From: Gammaproteobacteria bacterium
GTDB lineage: Bacteria > Pseudomonadota > Gammaproteobacteria > Enterobacterales > Alteromonadaceae
Assembly (NCBI GenBank): GCA_018815765.1
Contig: JAHIWM010000215.1
Coordinates: forward strand, 1 to 36,377
Direction of reading: 5' to 3'
Length of the DNA stretch: 36,377 nt
In this document: in pieces, positions 1-9,077 of the stretch
How the letters are laid out: each line of letters begins with the position of its first letter
Numbering within the stretch: position 1 is the stretch's first letter
Made by a program: the position numbers and the translations under genes
Notes under the pieces: generated by a model
What the model saw: the letters and a program-made list of their open reading frames with translations, nothing else
The model's database searches: none
Told to the model about the DNA's origin: nothing

Positions 1-120
1 AAAGCAGAGACAGGATAAAGCTCAAGCACTTCAGTAGTGAATGCGATAAGTAACATGGAAATCTTCTAAGAAAAACAGAAAAGCTATAAAAAGCAATAAG
101 ATAGATAGCCTAGAAACGCA

Positions 121-143
121 AAAACCACCTTTAAGGTGGTTTT
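121..143 (-). terminator. Rho-independent terminator downstream of tRNA-Ser
   Basis: Inverted repeat AAAACCACCT-TTA-AGGTGGTTTT with T-tract, just 3' of the tRNA on the minus strand. Confidence 0.75.
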
Positions 144-145
144 AA

Positions 146-236
146 TGGCGGAGGGGGAGAGATTCGAACTCTCGGAAGGCTATTAACCTTCGCCGGTTTT
201 CAAGACCGGTGCATTAAACCGCTCTGCCACCCCTCC
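146..236 (-). tRNA. tRNA-Ser (anticodon TGA), CCA encoded
   Basis: Reverse complement GGAGGGGTGGCAGAGCGGTTTAATGCACCGGTCTTGAAAACCGG...GAGTTCGAATCTCTCCCCCTCCGCCA: type II tRNA with long variable arm, anticodon loop CTTGAAA, T-loop GTTCGAATC, genomic CCA. Confidence 0.96.
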
Positions 237-248
237 GCGTTGGACGTC

Positions 249-277
249 ATATTAGGGCGCTCGCCTTTTTTTGTAAA
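249..277 (-). promoter_or_regulatory. sigma70-type promoter of the tRNA-Ser gene
   Basis: On the minus strand, -35 TTTACA (272-277), 17-nt spacer, -10 TAATAT (249-254), about 13 nt before the tRNA 5' end. Confidence 0.75.
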
Positions 278-469
278 GTGCTTTTCTATCGCTTTTAATC
301 CGTTTGCTCAGCATTTGTGCAAAGTGGTCACTTTTTACTAATTTTCTCCGCTCTTTTATGCGATTCGGCATGAAATAACTGTATCAGCAAAGATTAAACC
401 GAACAAAACCTGACAGCCCTGCTGCTGTTGATTACAATAGCGACACAACAGATCAGGACCTTCTCTGTC

Positions 470-1483
470 ATGAATAAAAAACGAATTTATGTCGCCTACA
501 CAGGCGGAACCATAGGTATGCAGCAATCCAGTAATGGTTTTGTGCCTGTTCCAGGCTTTTTATCCGATACCGTCAAAAGTATGCCAGAGTTTTACCGCTC
601 AGAAATGCCGGAATTTGATATCCACGAATACCATCCTGTGATTGACTCCTCCGATATGACCCCGGCGCACTGGCTGGAAATTGCCACTGATATTCAAAGT
701 CATTATGCCGACTACGATGGTTTTGTCGTGCTGCATGGCACTGATACCATGGCTTACACCGCCTCAGCTTTGTCTTTTATGCTGGAAGATTTAGCTAAGC
801 CCGTGATAGTGACTGGCTCACAAATTCCATTGGCGCAATTACGCTCTGACGGTCAGGTCAATTTACTCAATGCCCTTTATTTAGCGGCTTATTATCCTAT
901 CGCTGAAGTCGCGTTGTTTTTTAATAATAAACTTTTCCGTGGAAACCGTGCTACCAAGGCCGATGCAGACGGTTTTGATGCTTTTGCATCTCCGAACTTT
1001 TCACCGCTGATTGAAGCTGGTATTCATATCAATTTAATAGCCGGTCATCTGGCTTCTACTGCCGTGACCAAAGCTTTAAAAATTGCGCACATCACACCTC
1101 AGCCTATTAGTGTGGTGACGCTGTATCCTGGCATCAGCGCTGAAGTGATTAAAAATATGGCGGCAGCCCCTATCAAGGCATTGATCATTAAATCCTATGG
1201 TGTAGGTAATGCACCGCAGCAACCAGAACTGCTGGAAGCTCTGACTGAAGCTTCTAAGCGTGGCACTATTATTGTCAACTGCACCCAGTGTTTTAAAGGT
1301 AAAGTGAATATGGGTGGCTATGCGACAGGCAACGCTTTGCGAGAGTGCGGTGTGATCAGTGGTTATGATATGACACTTGAAGCCACCTTAACCAAATTGC
1401 ACTATTTGCTCAGCCAGCCTTTAACCACTGAGCAAGTGAGGCTTTTTATGCAACAAAGTTTGCGTGGTGAGTTAACGCTTTAG
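470..1483 (+). CDS. ansA: L-asparaginase I (cytoplasmic, AnsA type)
   Basis: MNKKRIYVAYTGGTIGMQQ..., HGTDTMAYTASALSFML, GSQIPL, NMGGYATGNAL motifs as in E. coli AnsA. The ORF-track start at 428 is TTG; ATG at 470 aligns with the known N-terminus. Confidence 0.95.
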   Translation: MNKKRIYVAYTGGTIGMQQSSNGFVPVPGFLSDTVKSMPEFYRSEMPEFDIHEYHPVIDSSDMTPAHWLEIATDIQSHYADYDGFVVLHGTDTMAYTASALSFMLEDLAKPVIVTGSQIPLAQLRSDGQVNLLNALYLAAYYPIAEVALFFNNKLFRGNRATKADADGFDAFASPNFSPLIEAGIHINLIAGHLASTAVTKALKIAHITPQPISVVTLYPGISAEVIKNMAAAPIKALIIKSYGVGNAPQQPELLEALTEASKRGTIIVNCTQCFKGKVNMGGYATGNALRECGVISGYDMTLEATLTKLHYLLSQPLTTEQVRLFMQQSLRGELTL

Positions 1484-1505
1484 AAGAACTGTATCGCAGA
1501 TATAA

Positions 1506-1530
1506 AAAAGCCAGCTTACGCTGGCTTTTC
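1506..1530 (+). terminator. Bidirectional terminator between convergent ansA and the DUF349 gene
   Basis: AAAAGCCAGC-TTAC-GCTGGCTTTT hairpin with T-tract. Confidence 0.75.
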
Positions 1531-1547
1531 CGTATTCAGGATTTGCT

Positions 1548-4250
1548 TTAGGCAAACACAACTCTTAAACGTTGTACTAAGCCCTGCTCTTCTTCTTTCA
1601 CAACACCAAAACTTAACCAGCGTTTTAATAAAGCGTCAACCGTCAGGCTGGTGCCGGAATTATGTTTGTCCGACAACAACTGCAGTTGTACTTGGGCTTT
1701 ATCTGCAGCGACACAGTCTTTGCCACTGATTAATTCAATAGCCGTAGTCAGTTGAGCCCGAGTCAGTTGGGATTCATTGCCTTTGGCAAAATCTTCCCGA
1801 AAACGAGCCGGAATAGCCTCAACTGTCACATCAGCTTGTTCCAAAGCATCAAACAGCTGTTGGTAGCTGGCGTTAAAAGTGGACTTTTCTAATGTCTCCA
1901 GTTTCTGCTGTACTTCTGCTAATAACTGCTGTTTTTGCTGCAATAAAACAGATTTGGCTGGCAGATCCAGCGCTTTTAATGCAGCCATAACAGCATGCAA
2001 TTCTGCCGCTGTTGTTGCTTGTGCACACTGTGTTGCAACTTCGGCAAACTGAGTTTCAGCTTGCTGTTGCTGCTCAGCCCATTGCTGGTCCTGCTGCTGT
2101 TTTGCAGCGGTTTTATTGGCAAAAATCTGATCGCAGACGACACGGAACTCTGACCAGAGCTGTTGATCCGTTTTGCCAGCAAAACCAATCTGTTTCCAGT
2201 CTTGCTGCAGCTTTTTAGCGCCAGCCACCGCTTCATCAACTGATAATGTCAGCAACTGTTGTGCTTTTTGAATAAGCTGTTGTTTTTCTGCCAAATTCTG
2301 TTCATGTTGACCACGAACACGACCTTTCAGCTGATCAACCAGAGTTTTAAACTGTGCTGAAAGTTCTTTATAAAGGCCAGATTCTGTTGGGCCACTTTCC
2401 CGCCAGCTTTTTTGTAATCTGGTCAACTGGCTATCAAAGCTCTTGTCTAAAGGTTGGTCTAATAAGGCTGTTAAATCCGCCAGAATTTGCTGTTTAATCA
2501 GCGCATTTTGTTTACGCTGCTCGTCCTGTGCTGCGAAATAGTCGCGGCACGGTGCAAAAGCTTGTTCGCAAGCCAGATTAAAGGACTGATTCAAATCAGC
2601 TTCTAAAGCTTCGTCGGCACGACCTAAGGTCTGCCAGGTTGCGCGAGCTAACTTCACCTGCTCAGCACGTTCTGGCGCTTCAATATCAGTGGCTACAGCC
2701 AAAGCTTGCATTTGAGCGACCAGTTCTTGCTTACGAGGTGTCGCTATGTAGTTTTGTAACTCATTGAGCTGTTGCAGTTGCTGCTCTGCGGCCTGGTAGT
2801 CCTTTGCCAGCTGTTGTTGCTGAGCCGGGGTTAATTCAGCGTAACTTTGTTGAATACCTTTAAACAGGCCAAACAACACTTTATAACGCCCTGCTTCATA
2901 CAAACGGCGGAATTCAGCAAGTTTTGAGCGCAGTGATTTCAGATCTTTTTCGGCCTGGCCGGCAAAACCAATCATCACGGCTTGCCACTGGGCATTTAAT
3001 TGCTGCTGAGCGTCAGACAGACTGTCTGGCAACATAGCGCCTAAGGTCTTGCGGCCTTTGCTCCATTCCTGCTGCCATTGCTGGTATTTAGCTTCGATGT
3101 GCTGAAACTGCGTTGCATCTGCCGGGACAATTGCAGCAGACCAGTCAGCCAGTAAGCGGGTTAACTTAAATAACTGTTCAGACTGAGCAGGTAACTGCTG
3201 CAGTTGACGATCAAAGGCTGTCAATGCTTTTTGCAGACTGGCTTTTACTGCAGAGCCTACATCACTTTGTGAGACCTGCTGTTGCAATGTGGCAGCTTCT
3301 GCAGCTAATGGGTCAGTTTCATCCAACCGCCCTTCCGACATCAGCTGGGATAACTGCTGCTGTAAAGCCTGCAGTTTGGTTTCAAACTCTTGTTGCTGCT
3401 GTTTCAGCGCGGCAATTTTTTGTTGTTGAGCCAGTTGTTGTTGCTGTTCTTTTACCAGCGGTGCCCATGCGGCTTCGGTCAATAATTTGATTTTGTTATA
3501 TTTTTGCGTCAATTCCGCAGCATCATCCAGCAGAGCCAGATCAGGCTGTGCAGTGTCCCATTCTTGCTGGTACTGCTGCCATTTTTGCTGCATCTGGGCT
3601 AAATCACCGCGCTCACGCACAGCATTTAATTTTGCCAACAGCAGGTTAACCACTTTTCGCACCTGAACAGGTTTATCCTTGGCTTCTTGCTGTTGTTGCA
3701 ACTGCTGCTTTAACTCGCTTGCTAAAGGTTCAGCCAGTTGTTTGCTTAATTTTTCTAACTGCTTTGGTTCGGTGATTAAAACAAGTAACTGACGTTTTTG
3801 TTCCAGACTCAGCAGGTCTTGCTGCACATTGCTCAGGATCAGATCTGTCTTTTTCAGCCGCATAATCAGTGAGAAACGAATATCAGCGTCTGTTTCGGTT
3901 TGGGCTAACTTTTCTAAAATGCTGCTTCTGTGACATTCTTCAATAAACTGACGTTTCAAAGGTGCTGAAATACGATTTTCCAGTACCATCTGCACCAATT
4001 GAGTTTCAGCATAGTGTTTTAAGCGTTCAGCGTTGTCTTGTTTACTGGCTTGCCACCATAAGGAAAACTCATTAAGTTTCTCCAAAGCAGCACGACGCAC
4101 CGCTTCATGGCCATCATTAAAGGCCAGTTCGTGCAAAATTTCTTTGTGCTGGGCATCCACATTTAACCCGGCAATTGCCTGTTGCCGCACTGCAGCGTCT
4201 TTGTGTTGCCATTTCGGCGCAAACCAACGTTTAAAGATCATCATGCGCAA
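1548..4250 (-). CDS. DUF349-type, Gln-rich coiled-coil protein
   Basis: 900-aa ORF with repeated W-x(n)-G/E helical units (e.g. LQQDWKQIGFAGKTDQQLWSEFRVVCDQIF, LQKSWRESGPTESGLYKELSAQFKTLVDQL) typical of DUF349 repeats. Start codon ambiguous (4250, 4244 or 4241). Confidence 0.8.
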   Translation of the reverse strand: MRMMIFKRWFAPKWQHKDAAVRQQAIAGLNVDAQHKEILHELAFNDGHEAVRRAALEKLNEFSLWWQASKQDNAERLKHYAETQLVQMVLENRISAPLKRQFIEECHRSSILEKLAQTETDADIRFSLIMRLKKTDLILSNVQQDLLSLEQKRQLLVLITEPKQLEKLSKQLAEPLASELKQQLQQQQEAKDKPVQVRKVVNLLLAKLNAVRERGDLAQMQQKWQQYQQEWDTAQPDLALLDDAAELTQKYNKIKLLTEAAWAPLVKEQQQQLAQQQKIAALKQQQQEFETKLQALQQQLSQLMSEGRLDETDPLAAEAATLQQQVSQSDVGSAVKASLQKALTAFDRQLQQLPAQSEQLFKLTRLLADWSAAIVPADATQFQHIEAKYQQWQQEWSKGRKTLGAMLPDSLSDAQQQLNAQWQAVMIGFAGQAEKDLKSLRSKLAEFRRLYEAGRYKVLFGLFKGIQQSYAELTPAQQQQLAKDYQAAEQQLQQLNELQNYIATPRKQELVAQMQALAVATDIEAPERAEQVKLARATWQTLGRADEALEADLNQSFNLACEQAFAPCRDYFAAQDEQRKQNALIKQQILADLTALLDQPLDKSFDSQLTRLQKSWRESGPTESGLYKELSAQFKTLVDQLKGRVRGQHEQNLAEKQQLIQKAQQLLTLSVDEAVAGAKKLQQDWKQIGFAGKTDQQLWSEFRVVCDQIFANKTAAKQQQDQQWAEQQQQAETQFAEVATQCAQATTAAELHAVMAALKALDLPAKSVLLQQKQQLLAEVQQKLETLEKSTFNASYQQLFDALEQADVTVEAIPARFREDFAKGNESQLTRAQLTTAIELISGKDCVAADKAQVQLQLLSDKHNSGTSLTVDALLKRWLSFGVVKEEEQGLVQRLRVVFA

Positions 4251-4512
4251 ACCTTGCTATCGAAGAGTCCTGAGGGAATTGTTTTTTCATTTCAGCTTTG
4301 GATTTAACCACCATCTGACCATCCGCCCCTATGGTGTAAGGCTCGGTGGATTTAAGTACATAAGCCTGATAGGCCATCACCAGTTGCTGAGTGTGGGCTT
4401 TTTGCATATCGGAAAGTGCAACACCATCAGCCCAACGGCCGGTCGCTACAGTTTCGAGCAGTGACTGGTAGGTTTCAGGCGACATCGCCAGTACAAGAGC
4501 TTTAAAATCCAT
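4231..4512 (-). CDS. YeaC-like (DUF1315) family protein
   Basis: MDFKALVLAMSPETYQSLLETVATGRWADGVALSDMQK..., resembles the YeaC/DUF1315 family; overlaps the start of the downstream DUF349 gene by 20 nt. Confidence 0.8.
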   Translation of the reverse strand: MDFKALVLAMSPETYQSLLETVATGRWADGVALSDMQKAHTQQLVMAYQAYVLKSTEPYTIGADGQMVVKSKAEMKKQFPQDSSIARFAHDDL

Positions 4513-4513
4513 A

Positions 4514-4840
4514 CTAATTTTTTCGCTTCAGATAAATCAGACGAGCACGAGCATAGATATACCAAAGGAAACCAGCTGCAATCATGCCTTGAGAAACAAT
4601 AGCTTCATATCCGTCCGGCTCTAAAGCCCAAAAATACAAAAAGCAGAATCCTGCTAAGAAAAGTATTAAAGCCAACATCGATTGATTCAGCGCGCCCTGC
4701 ATCTTTTTATCACGGGCTTCAATAGCTAAATGATGTTTTCTTTCCGCTGACATACCTGTCATATCCAACTGACAATGCTGGCAGGTTTGACTTTTATCCG
4801 AAATCTTTTTAGCACAACGTGGGCAGGAAATAATTGCCAT
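4514..4840 (-). CDS. Zinc-ribbon membrane protein
   Basis: N-terminal CPRCAKKISDKSQTCQHC zinc ribbon followed by two hydrophobic segments. Confidence 0.75.
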   Translation of the reverse strand: MAIISCPRCAKKISDKSQTCQHCQLDMTGMSAERKHHLAIEARDKKMQGALNQSMLALILFLAGFCFLYFWALEPDGYEAIVSQGMIAAGFLWYIYARARLIYLKRKN

Positions 4841-4937
4841 AGTAAAACCCTCTAAAAGTTATGGCGCACTATAAAGCAAAAGAACAAGTTTGCAAGCCAG
4901 CCACAACTGACCTGCACTGTACGCTAATACGTTTTGT

Positions 4938-6065
4938 TTAACGCAATTGATCAACCACAGCAAGCACTGCCACTAAGCTATCCTGCCCTAGTTTCATCGA
5001 CCGAACATCAGACCAGCCATAATCCAGATCCGGTAAATTAGCGTTGTCTTTAAAAGGCATTTCAAGGGTGTAAGACAGACACTTAAACTGTTCGGCAACC
5101 CAGGTCGAAGCAATAGTCAGGTTTGCTTTGCCTGGCTCGTCCAGCTCATAACCAAATTCAGTCTGGAATTCAGGGGTCACGACCAACAATGCATTTTTAA
5201 ATGCTGTTTCTAATTGCTGCATTTTGGCATTGTACGAAGGCACACCTTCAGCACCTGCAACAAAGTTATACGGCAGGTTTTCATCACCATGCACGTCCAG
5301 CAGCATATCAACTCCAGTTTCCAGCATCTGTTGTCGCACTAAATAGACTTCCGGACTTTTTTCCATGCTTGGCGTTTGCCACTCACGGTTTAAATTCACA
5401 CCAGCGGCGTTGGTACGTAAATGACCACGCACGCTGCCATCCGGATTCATATTTGGTACTATGTAAAATACTGCTTTTTCTAACAAAGTACGGGACACGC
5501 CATCGTCTTCGTCCAGCAGTCTGTCTAACAGGCCTTCAACAAACCATTCAGCCATAGACTCGCCCGGGTGTTGACGAGCAGTGATCCAGATTTTTTTCTT
5601 GCCATCAGCAGGCTCACCGACCACCAGCATGCTCATATCACGACCATCCAGGGTTTCACCCAGCTCTACAATTTGAGCCATACCGGAGCTTTGTGCTGAA
5701 TGTAACAAGTCCATATGACGTTCGTAGCTGTACGGCGCAAAATAAGCAAAATACACAGATTCAGCTTCAGGATAATGGCTGATCACCAGCTCACCGTTGA
5801 CCAACTGGGTTTCTACTCTGAACCAGTTTTCACGGTCATAGGATGCAACAGCCTGATAACCTTTCCAGCCATCTGGGTAGGCAGAATCTTTGACATTAAC
5901 AATACGAATAGTATGAGGTTCGGCGCTTTGAGAATGTAAACGGAAATGGAACCATTGGTAGAAATCAGAGTTGTGGTCTTTACGGATCGCCAGCTGAATA
6001 TCAGCAGGATGTTCGGCTTTGATCACGTCAATATTACCGCTGTCAAAATTACAGGTAATTTTCAT
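4938..6065 (-). CDS. M14 family cytosolic-carboxypeptidase-like (Nna1/AGBL-type) zinc peptidase
   Basis: ARQHPGESMAEW (HxxE Zn ligands), NPDGSVRGHLRTNAAGVNLNREW, LLDVHGDE (third Zn ligand), LSYTLEMPF (catalytic Glu region); N-terminal beta domain typical of the CCP subfamily. Confidence 0.88.
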   Translation of the reverse strand: MKITCNFDSGNIDVIKAEHPADIQLAIRKDHNSDFYQWFHFRLHSQSAEPHTIRIVNVKDSAYPDGWKGYQAVASYDRENWFRVETQLVNGELVISHYPEAESVYFAYFAPYSYERHMDLLHSAQSSGMAQIVELGETLDGRDMSMLVVGEPADGKKKIWITARQHPGESMAEWFVEGLLDRLLDEDDGVSRTLLEKAVFYIVPNMNPDGSVRGHLRTNAAGVNLNREWQTPSMEKSPEVYLVRQQMLETGVDMLLDVHGDENLPYNFVAGAEGVPSYNAKMQQLETAFKNALLVVTPEFQTEFGYELDEPGKANLTIASTWVAEQFKCLSYTLEMPFKDNANLPDLDYGWSDVRSMKLGQDSLVAVLAVVDQLR

Positions 6066-6189
6066 AACATATCCACTTGGTTGGGTAACAGATGCTGCCT
6101 CGGGGCAGTCTTAACGGACTGGCATCATAACATTAAATTTTCGACTGTTCAGCCGGGGCTGCAGATTTGGCCAGCTTAAATAATAAAAA

Positions 6190-6209
6190 AGGCCGCACTG
6201 AGGCGGCCT
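6190..6209 (-). terminator. Terminator downstream of the gapB-type gene
   Basis: AGGCCGC-CTCAGT-GCGGCCT followed by TTTTTTA on the minus strand. Confidence 0.75.
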
Positions 6210-6225
6210 GTTCTGAAATCAATTT

Positions 6226-7677
6226 CTACTTATTGACTGGCAAAGTTGGGTATTTAATTCCGGCCATTTCGTTCATCACCCGAATGACCTGAGTGCTGTA
6301 ACCAAACTCGTTGTCGTACCATACGTACAATACGCAGCGATCGTCCTGCACAATAGTGGCCTGAGAATCGACCACACCAGCGTAACGTGAGCCGACTAAA
6401 TCACTGGATACAATCTCAGTTGAACTGGTGAAATCGATCTGATCCTGCAATTCAGAAAACAACGCCACTTTTTGCAGGTAGTTATTCAGCTCTTCGCGGT
6501 TGGTTTCTTTGTTCAGATTTAACGACAAAATAGCCATAGACACGTTTGGTGTGGGTACACGAATAGCGTTGCCTGTCAGTTTGCCTTTTAATTCAGGCAA
6601 GGCTTTGGCAACTGCGCTGGCAGCACCTGTCGAAGTGATGACCATATTCAAAGGTGCAGCACGACCACGGCGCTCGGCTTTGTGGTAGTTGTCGATTAAG
6701 TTCTGATCGTTGGTGTACGAATGCACAGTCTCAACGTGACCGTTTTTAATACCGTACTCATCATTCAGTGCTTTTAATACCGGCGTAATCGCATTGGTCG
6801 TGCAGCTGGCTGCTGAAACAATAAGGTCTTCCGGCTGGATCATACCGTGGTTCACGCCGTAAACCACGTTGTGCACTTCACCTTTGGCTGGAGCTGTTAA
6901 TAATACCTTGGCTGCGCCTTTGGATTTGAAGTGAATTGATAACTCTTTGTCGTCTTTCCAAATGCCGGTGTTATCCACCACTAAAGCATCGTGAATACCG
7001 TATTGGGTGTAATCCACCAGATCTGGTGAATCGGCATAAATCACTTTAATAAAAGTGCCGTTGGCTTTAATACCGACGTTTTCTTCATCAACCGTAATAC
7101 TGCCGTTAAATGGGCCATGGATCGAATCGCGGCGCAGCAGGCTGGCGCGTTTTTCTAAATCGCCTTTACGGCCACCGCGTACGACGATGGCGCGTAAACG
7201 CAACTTGCTGCTTGGGCCTGAACGCTCCAGCATCAGGCGGGCTAACAGGCGGCCGATACGACCAAAACCGTACAATACAACGTCTACAGGCTTAATTTGA
7301 TCGCCGCGGTGTAATATTTCAGACAGCTGACCATCTAAGTACTGCTGCAAAGTCTGACCTTCGCCGGCATTTTTATATAGATAGGCAAAAGCCAACTTAC
7401 CAATATCGACGCGGCCTGGAGCCAGTTCCATTTTAGAAATAGCTTCCAAAAGCGGAAAACTTTCTCTTAAACGTAACTTCTGATGCTCGAAACGTTCGAC
7501 TGTTTTATGAGCTTTAATAATGTCAATTGTTGTCGCATTTACCAAAGGACGGCCATAAACCACAACTTCAATGCCTTTATTACGGTACAAACGACCTATA
7601 ATAGGTTGCATGTTCTCAGCGTACTCCTGGCGTTCCTGCCAGCTGCGTTGATACTGTTCTTCGTGCGATAGAGTCAT
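6226..7677 (-). CDS. gapB: Glyceraldehyde-3-phosphate dehydrogenase, long GapB-type with N-terminal extension
   Basis: VLYGFGRIGRLLARL Rossmann motif, SAASCTTNAITPVLKALND catalytic site, HSYTNDQN, WYDNEFGYSTQV; about 120-aa N-terminal extension. ATG at 7677 preferred over the track start 7725. Confidence 0.9.
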   Translation of the reverse strand: MTLSHEEQYQRSWQERQEYAENMQPIIGRLYRNKGIEVVVYGRPLVNATTIDIIKAHKTVERFEHQKLRLRESFPLLEAISKMELAPGRVDIGKLAFAYLYKNAGEGQTLQQYLDGQLSEILHRGDQIKPVDVVLYGFGRIGRLLARLMLERSGPSSKLRLRAIVVRGGRKGDLEKRASLLRRDSIHGPFNGSITVDEENVGIKANGTFIKVIYADSPDLVDYTQYGIHDALVVDNTGIWKDDKELSIHFKSKGAAKVLLTAPAKGEVHNVVYGVNHGMIQPEDLIVSAASCTTNAITPVLKALNDEYGIKNGHVETVHSYTNDQNLIDNYHKAERRGRAAPLNMVITSTGAASAVAKALPELKGKLTGNAIRVPTPNVSMAILSLNLNKETNREELNNYLQKVALFSELQDQIDFTSSTEIVSSDLVGSRYAGVVDSQATIVQDDRCVLYVWYDNEFGYSTQVIRVMNEMAGIKYPTLPVNK

Positions 7678-7759
7678 GGTTTTACCCTTTACGTCTTGTA
7701 GGTTCAGAGGTGTGCCTGCGGTCATCGCCGCATTAAGGCAGGCGCATTGTAATTGAACA

Positions 7760-7774
7760 TGTAATACTACGACA
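7760..7774. promoter_or_regulatory. Candidate HexR-type operator upstream of gapB
   Basis: TGTAATACTACGACA matches TGTAAT-N3-ATTACA at 10 of 12 half-site positions; 83 bp upstream of the gapB ATG. Confidence 0.4.
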
Positions 7775-7827
7775 AGAATTACAAAAAGATTTTTTCCGAA
7801 TTCTTCGTTATGCTGGAAGCTGAAAAG

Positions 7828-8637
7828 ATGAATGAGAAACTTATGAGATATCTGGCGTTAACCCTGAGTGTATTTATTTTAAGCGCTTGCTCTGAAGGTG
7901 AGCTGACATTACGCGCTGTCTGTGAAAAAGAACCTGGTCTCTGTAGCGATTTAAATGACGACTCCCATTGCAACCTGCAACGCCGTGATTTGATTATGCA
8001 GCGCTTTGAAGAAAAGCACCTGCCCTCAGACAAAAACAAATACCAACTATTGGTTGATTTTGAAAAGTATTCAAAATGTATCGAGCTGGCTGCAGGTATT
8101 GAACATATCAAACTGAAAGAAAAAACCAGTACCCGTATGGTTGGTTATATGACTAGTTTGAAGGAAATCAGACGTTTAAGTGATGACACCATCAGCTCTG
8201 ACGACCCACATCTGTTGTATTACCACTGGTCGCGTAATAAGAGTAATAGCCACTTACAACGCTTTTTACAGGCAGAGCAAGAAAACCAGCTGGAAACGCC
8301 AGAACTGCAAATGGCTCTGGTCAGTTATTACAGCAAAAAGGACAGGGAAAAAAGCATTCAACTATTGCACCACGCTCTGGAGCTGTACCCGCCTGAACCT
8401 AAAGTAGACCCTGAAATTTATGCGTCTTTAACCAGCATGTTTTACAAGAAAAAAGATTACGCCAGTTCGTATCACTGGGCTTTACTGGCACAGCAAAGTG
8501 GTGCTTTTAACGTGGAATTGCAGGAACTAAAAATTTATCTGGAGCAGGCAAAACTGGATCACGAAAAAATCAAAGAAGCAGCTGACCATACCTTAGCTCA
8601 GCTGCAACTGGGTCAATTTACTCCGCCGAAATTTTAA
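7828..8637 (+). CDS. Predicted lipoprotein, DUF2989-like
   Basis: Signal peptide with lipobox LSAC at Cys; [21 protein letters not shown]...; PDDLLYYHW-like region and TPR-like C-terminus. Start could also be 7810 or 7843. Confidence 0.7.
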   Translation: MNEKLMRYLALTLSVFILSACSEGELTLRAVCEKEPGLCSDLNDDSHCNLQRRDLIMQRFEEKHLPSDKNKYQLLVDFEKYSKCIELAAGIEHIKLKEKTSTRMVGYMTSLKEIRRLSDDTISSDDPHLLYYHWSRNKSNSHLQRFLQAEQENQLETPELQMALVSYYSKKDREKSIQLLHHALELYPPEPKVDPEIYASLTSMFYKKKDYASSYHWALLAQQSGAFNVELQELKIYLEQAKLDHEKIKEAADHTLAQLQLGQFTPPKF

Positions 8638-9016
8638 CGTCGGGATTAAATAACAACGATACTGAATTGACACAATAACGTTGCCCGGTCGGCGCCGGGC
8701 CATCGTCAAACACATGACCTAAATGCGCATCGCAGTGCTGGCATAAAATCTCAATCCGGTTCATGCCGTGGGACATGTCCTTTTCATATTTCACCTGACC
8801 TTTGATGGCTTTACTAAAAGATGGCCAGCCACAGCCAGAATCAAATTTATCTGCAGAATCAAACAAGGGTTGCTGACAACAAATACAGTGGTAACAGCCT
8901 GTGTCTTTGTTATGCAACAAGGTTCCGCTAAAAGGATACTCAGTGCCCTTTTGCCGTGTCACTCTGTACTGTTCATCGTTTAACTGCTGACGCCACTCTT
9001 GTTCAGTTTTTTTCAT
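8618..9016 (-). CDS. msrB: Peptide-methionine (R)-S-oxide reductase
   Basis: [39 protein letters not shown] (catalytic Cys) MsrB motifs. Confidence 0.95.
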   Translation of the reverse strand: MKKTEQEWRQQLNDEQYRVTRQKGTEYPFSGTLLHNKDTGCYHCICCQQPLFDSADKFDSGCGWPSFSKAIKGQVKYEKDMSHGMNRIEILCQHCDAHLGHVFDDGPAPTGQRYCVNSVSLLFNPDVKISAE

Positions 9017-9043
9017 TAGCTTCCCCTAAATTGGCGAACGGTA

Positions 9044-9071
9044 AAAAAAAGCTCCGACAGGAGCTTTTTTT
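9044..9071 (-). terminator. Terminator downstream of gnd
   Basis: AAAAAAAGCTCC-N4-GGAGCTTTTTTT inverted repeat. Confidence 0.75.
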
Positions 9072-9077
9072 ACTTAC

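Noticed and set aside
1548-4250. Apparent nucleotide repeats of CTG/TTG (Gln codons) in the DUF349 gene
   Set aside because: Explained by Gln-rich coiled-coil coding sequence rather than a DNA repeat array; no regular unit or spacer suggesting CRISPR or tandem repeats.
4033-4464. 143-aa plus-strand ORF opposite the DUF349/YeaC genes
   Set aside because: Antisense shadow ORF over two supported CDSs; no motif or RBS.
7779-8111. 110-aa minus-strand ORF overlapping the DUF2989-like lipoprotein gene
   Set aside because: Shadow of a better-supported lipoprotein ORF with signal peptide and lipobox.
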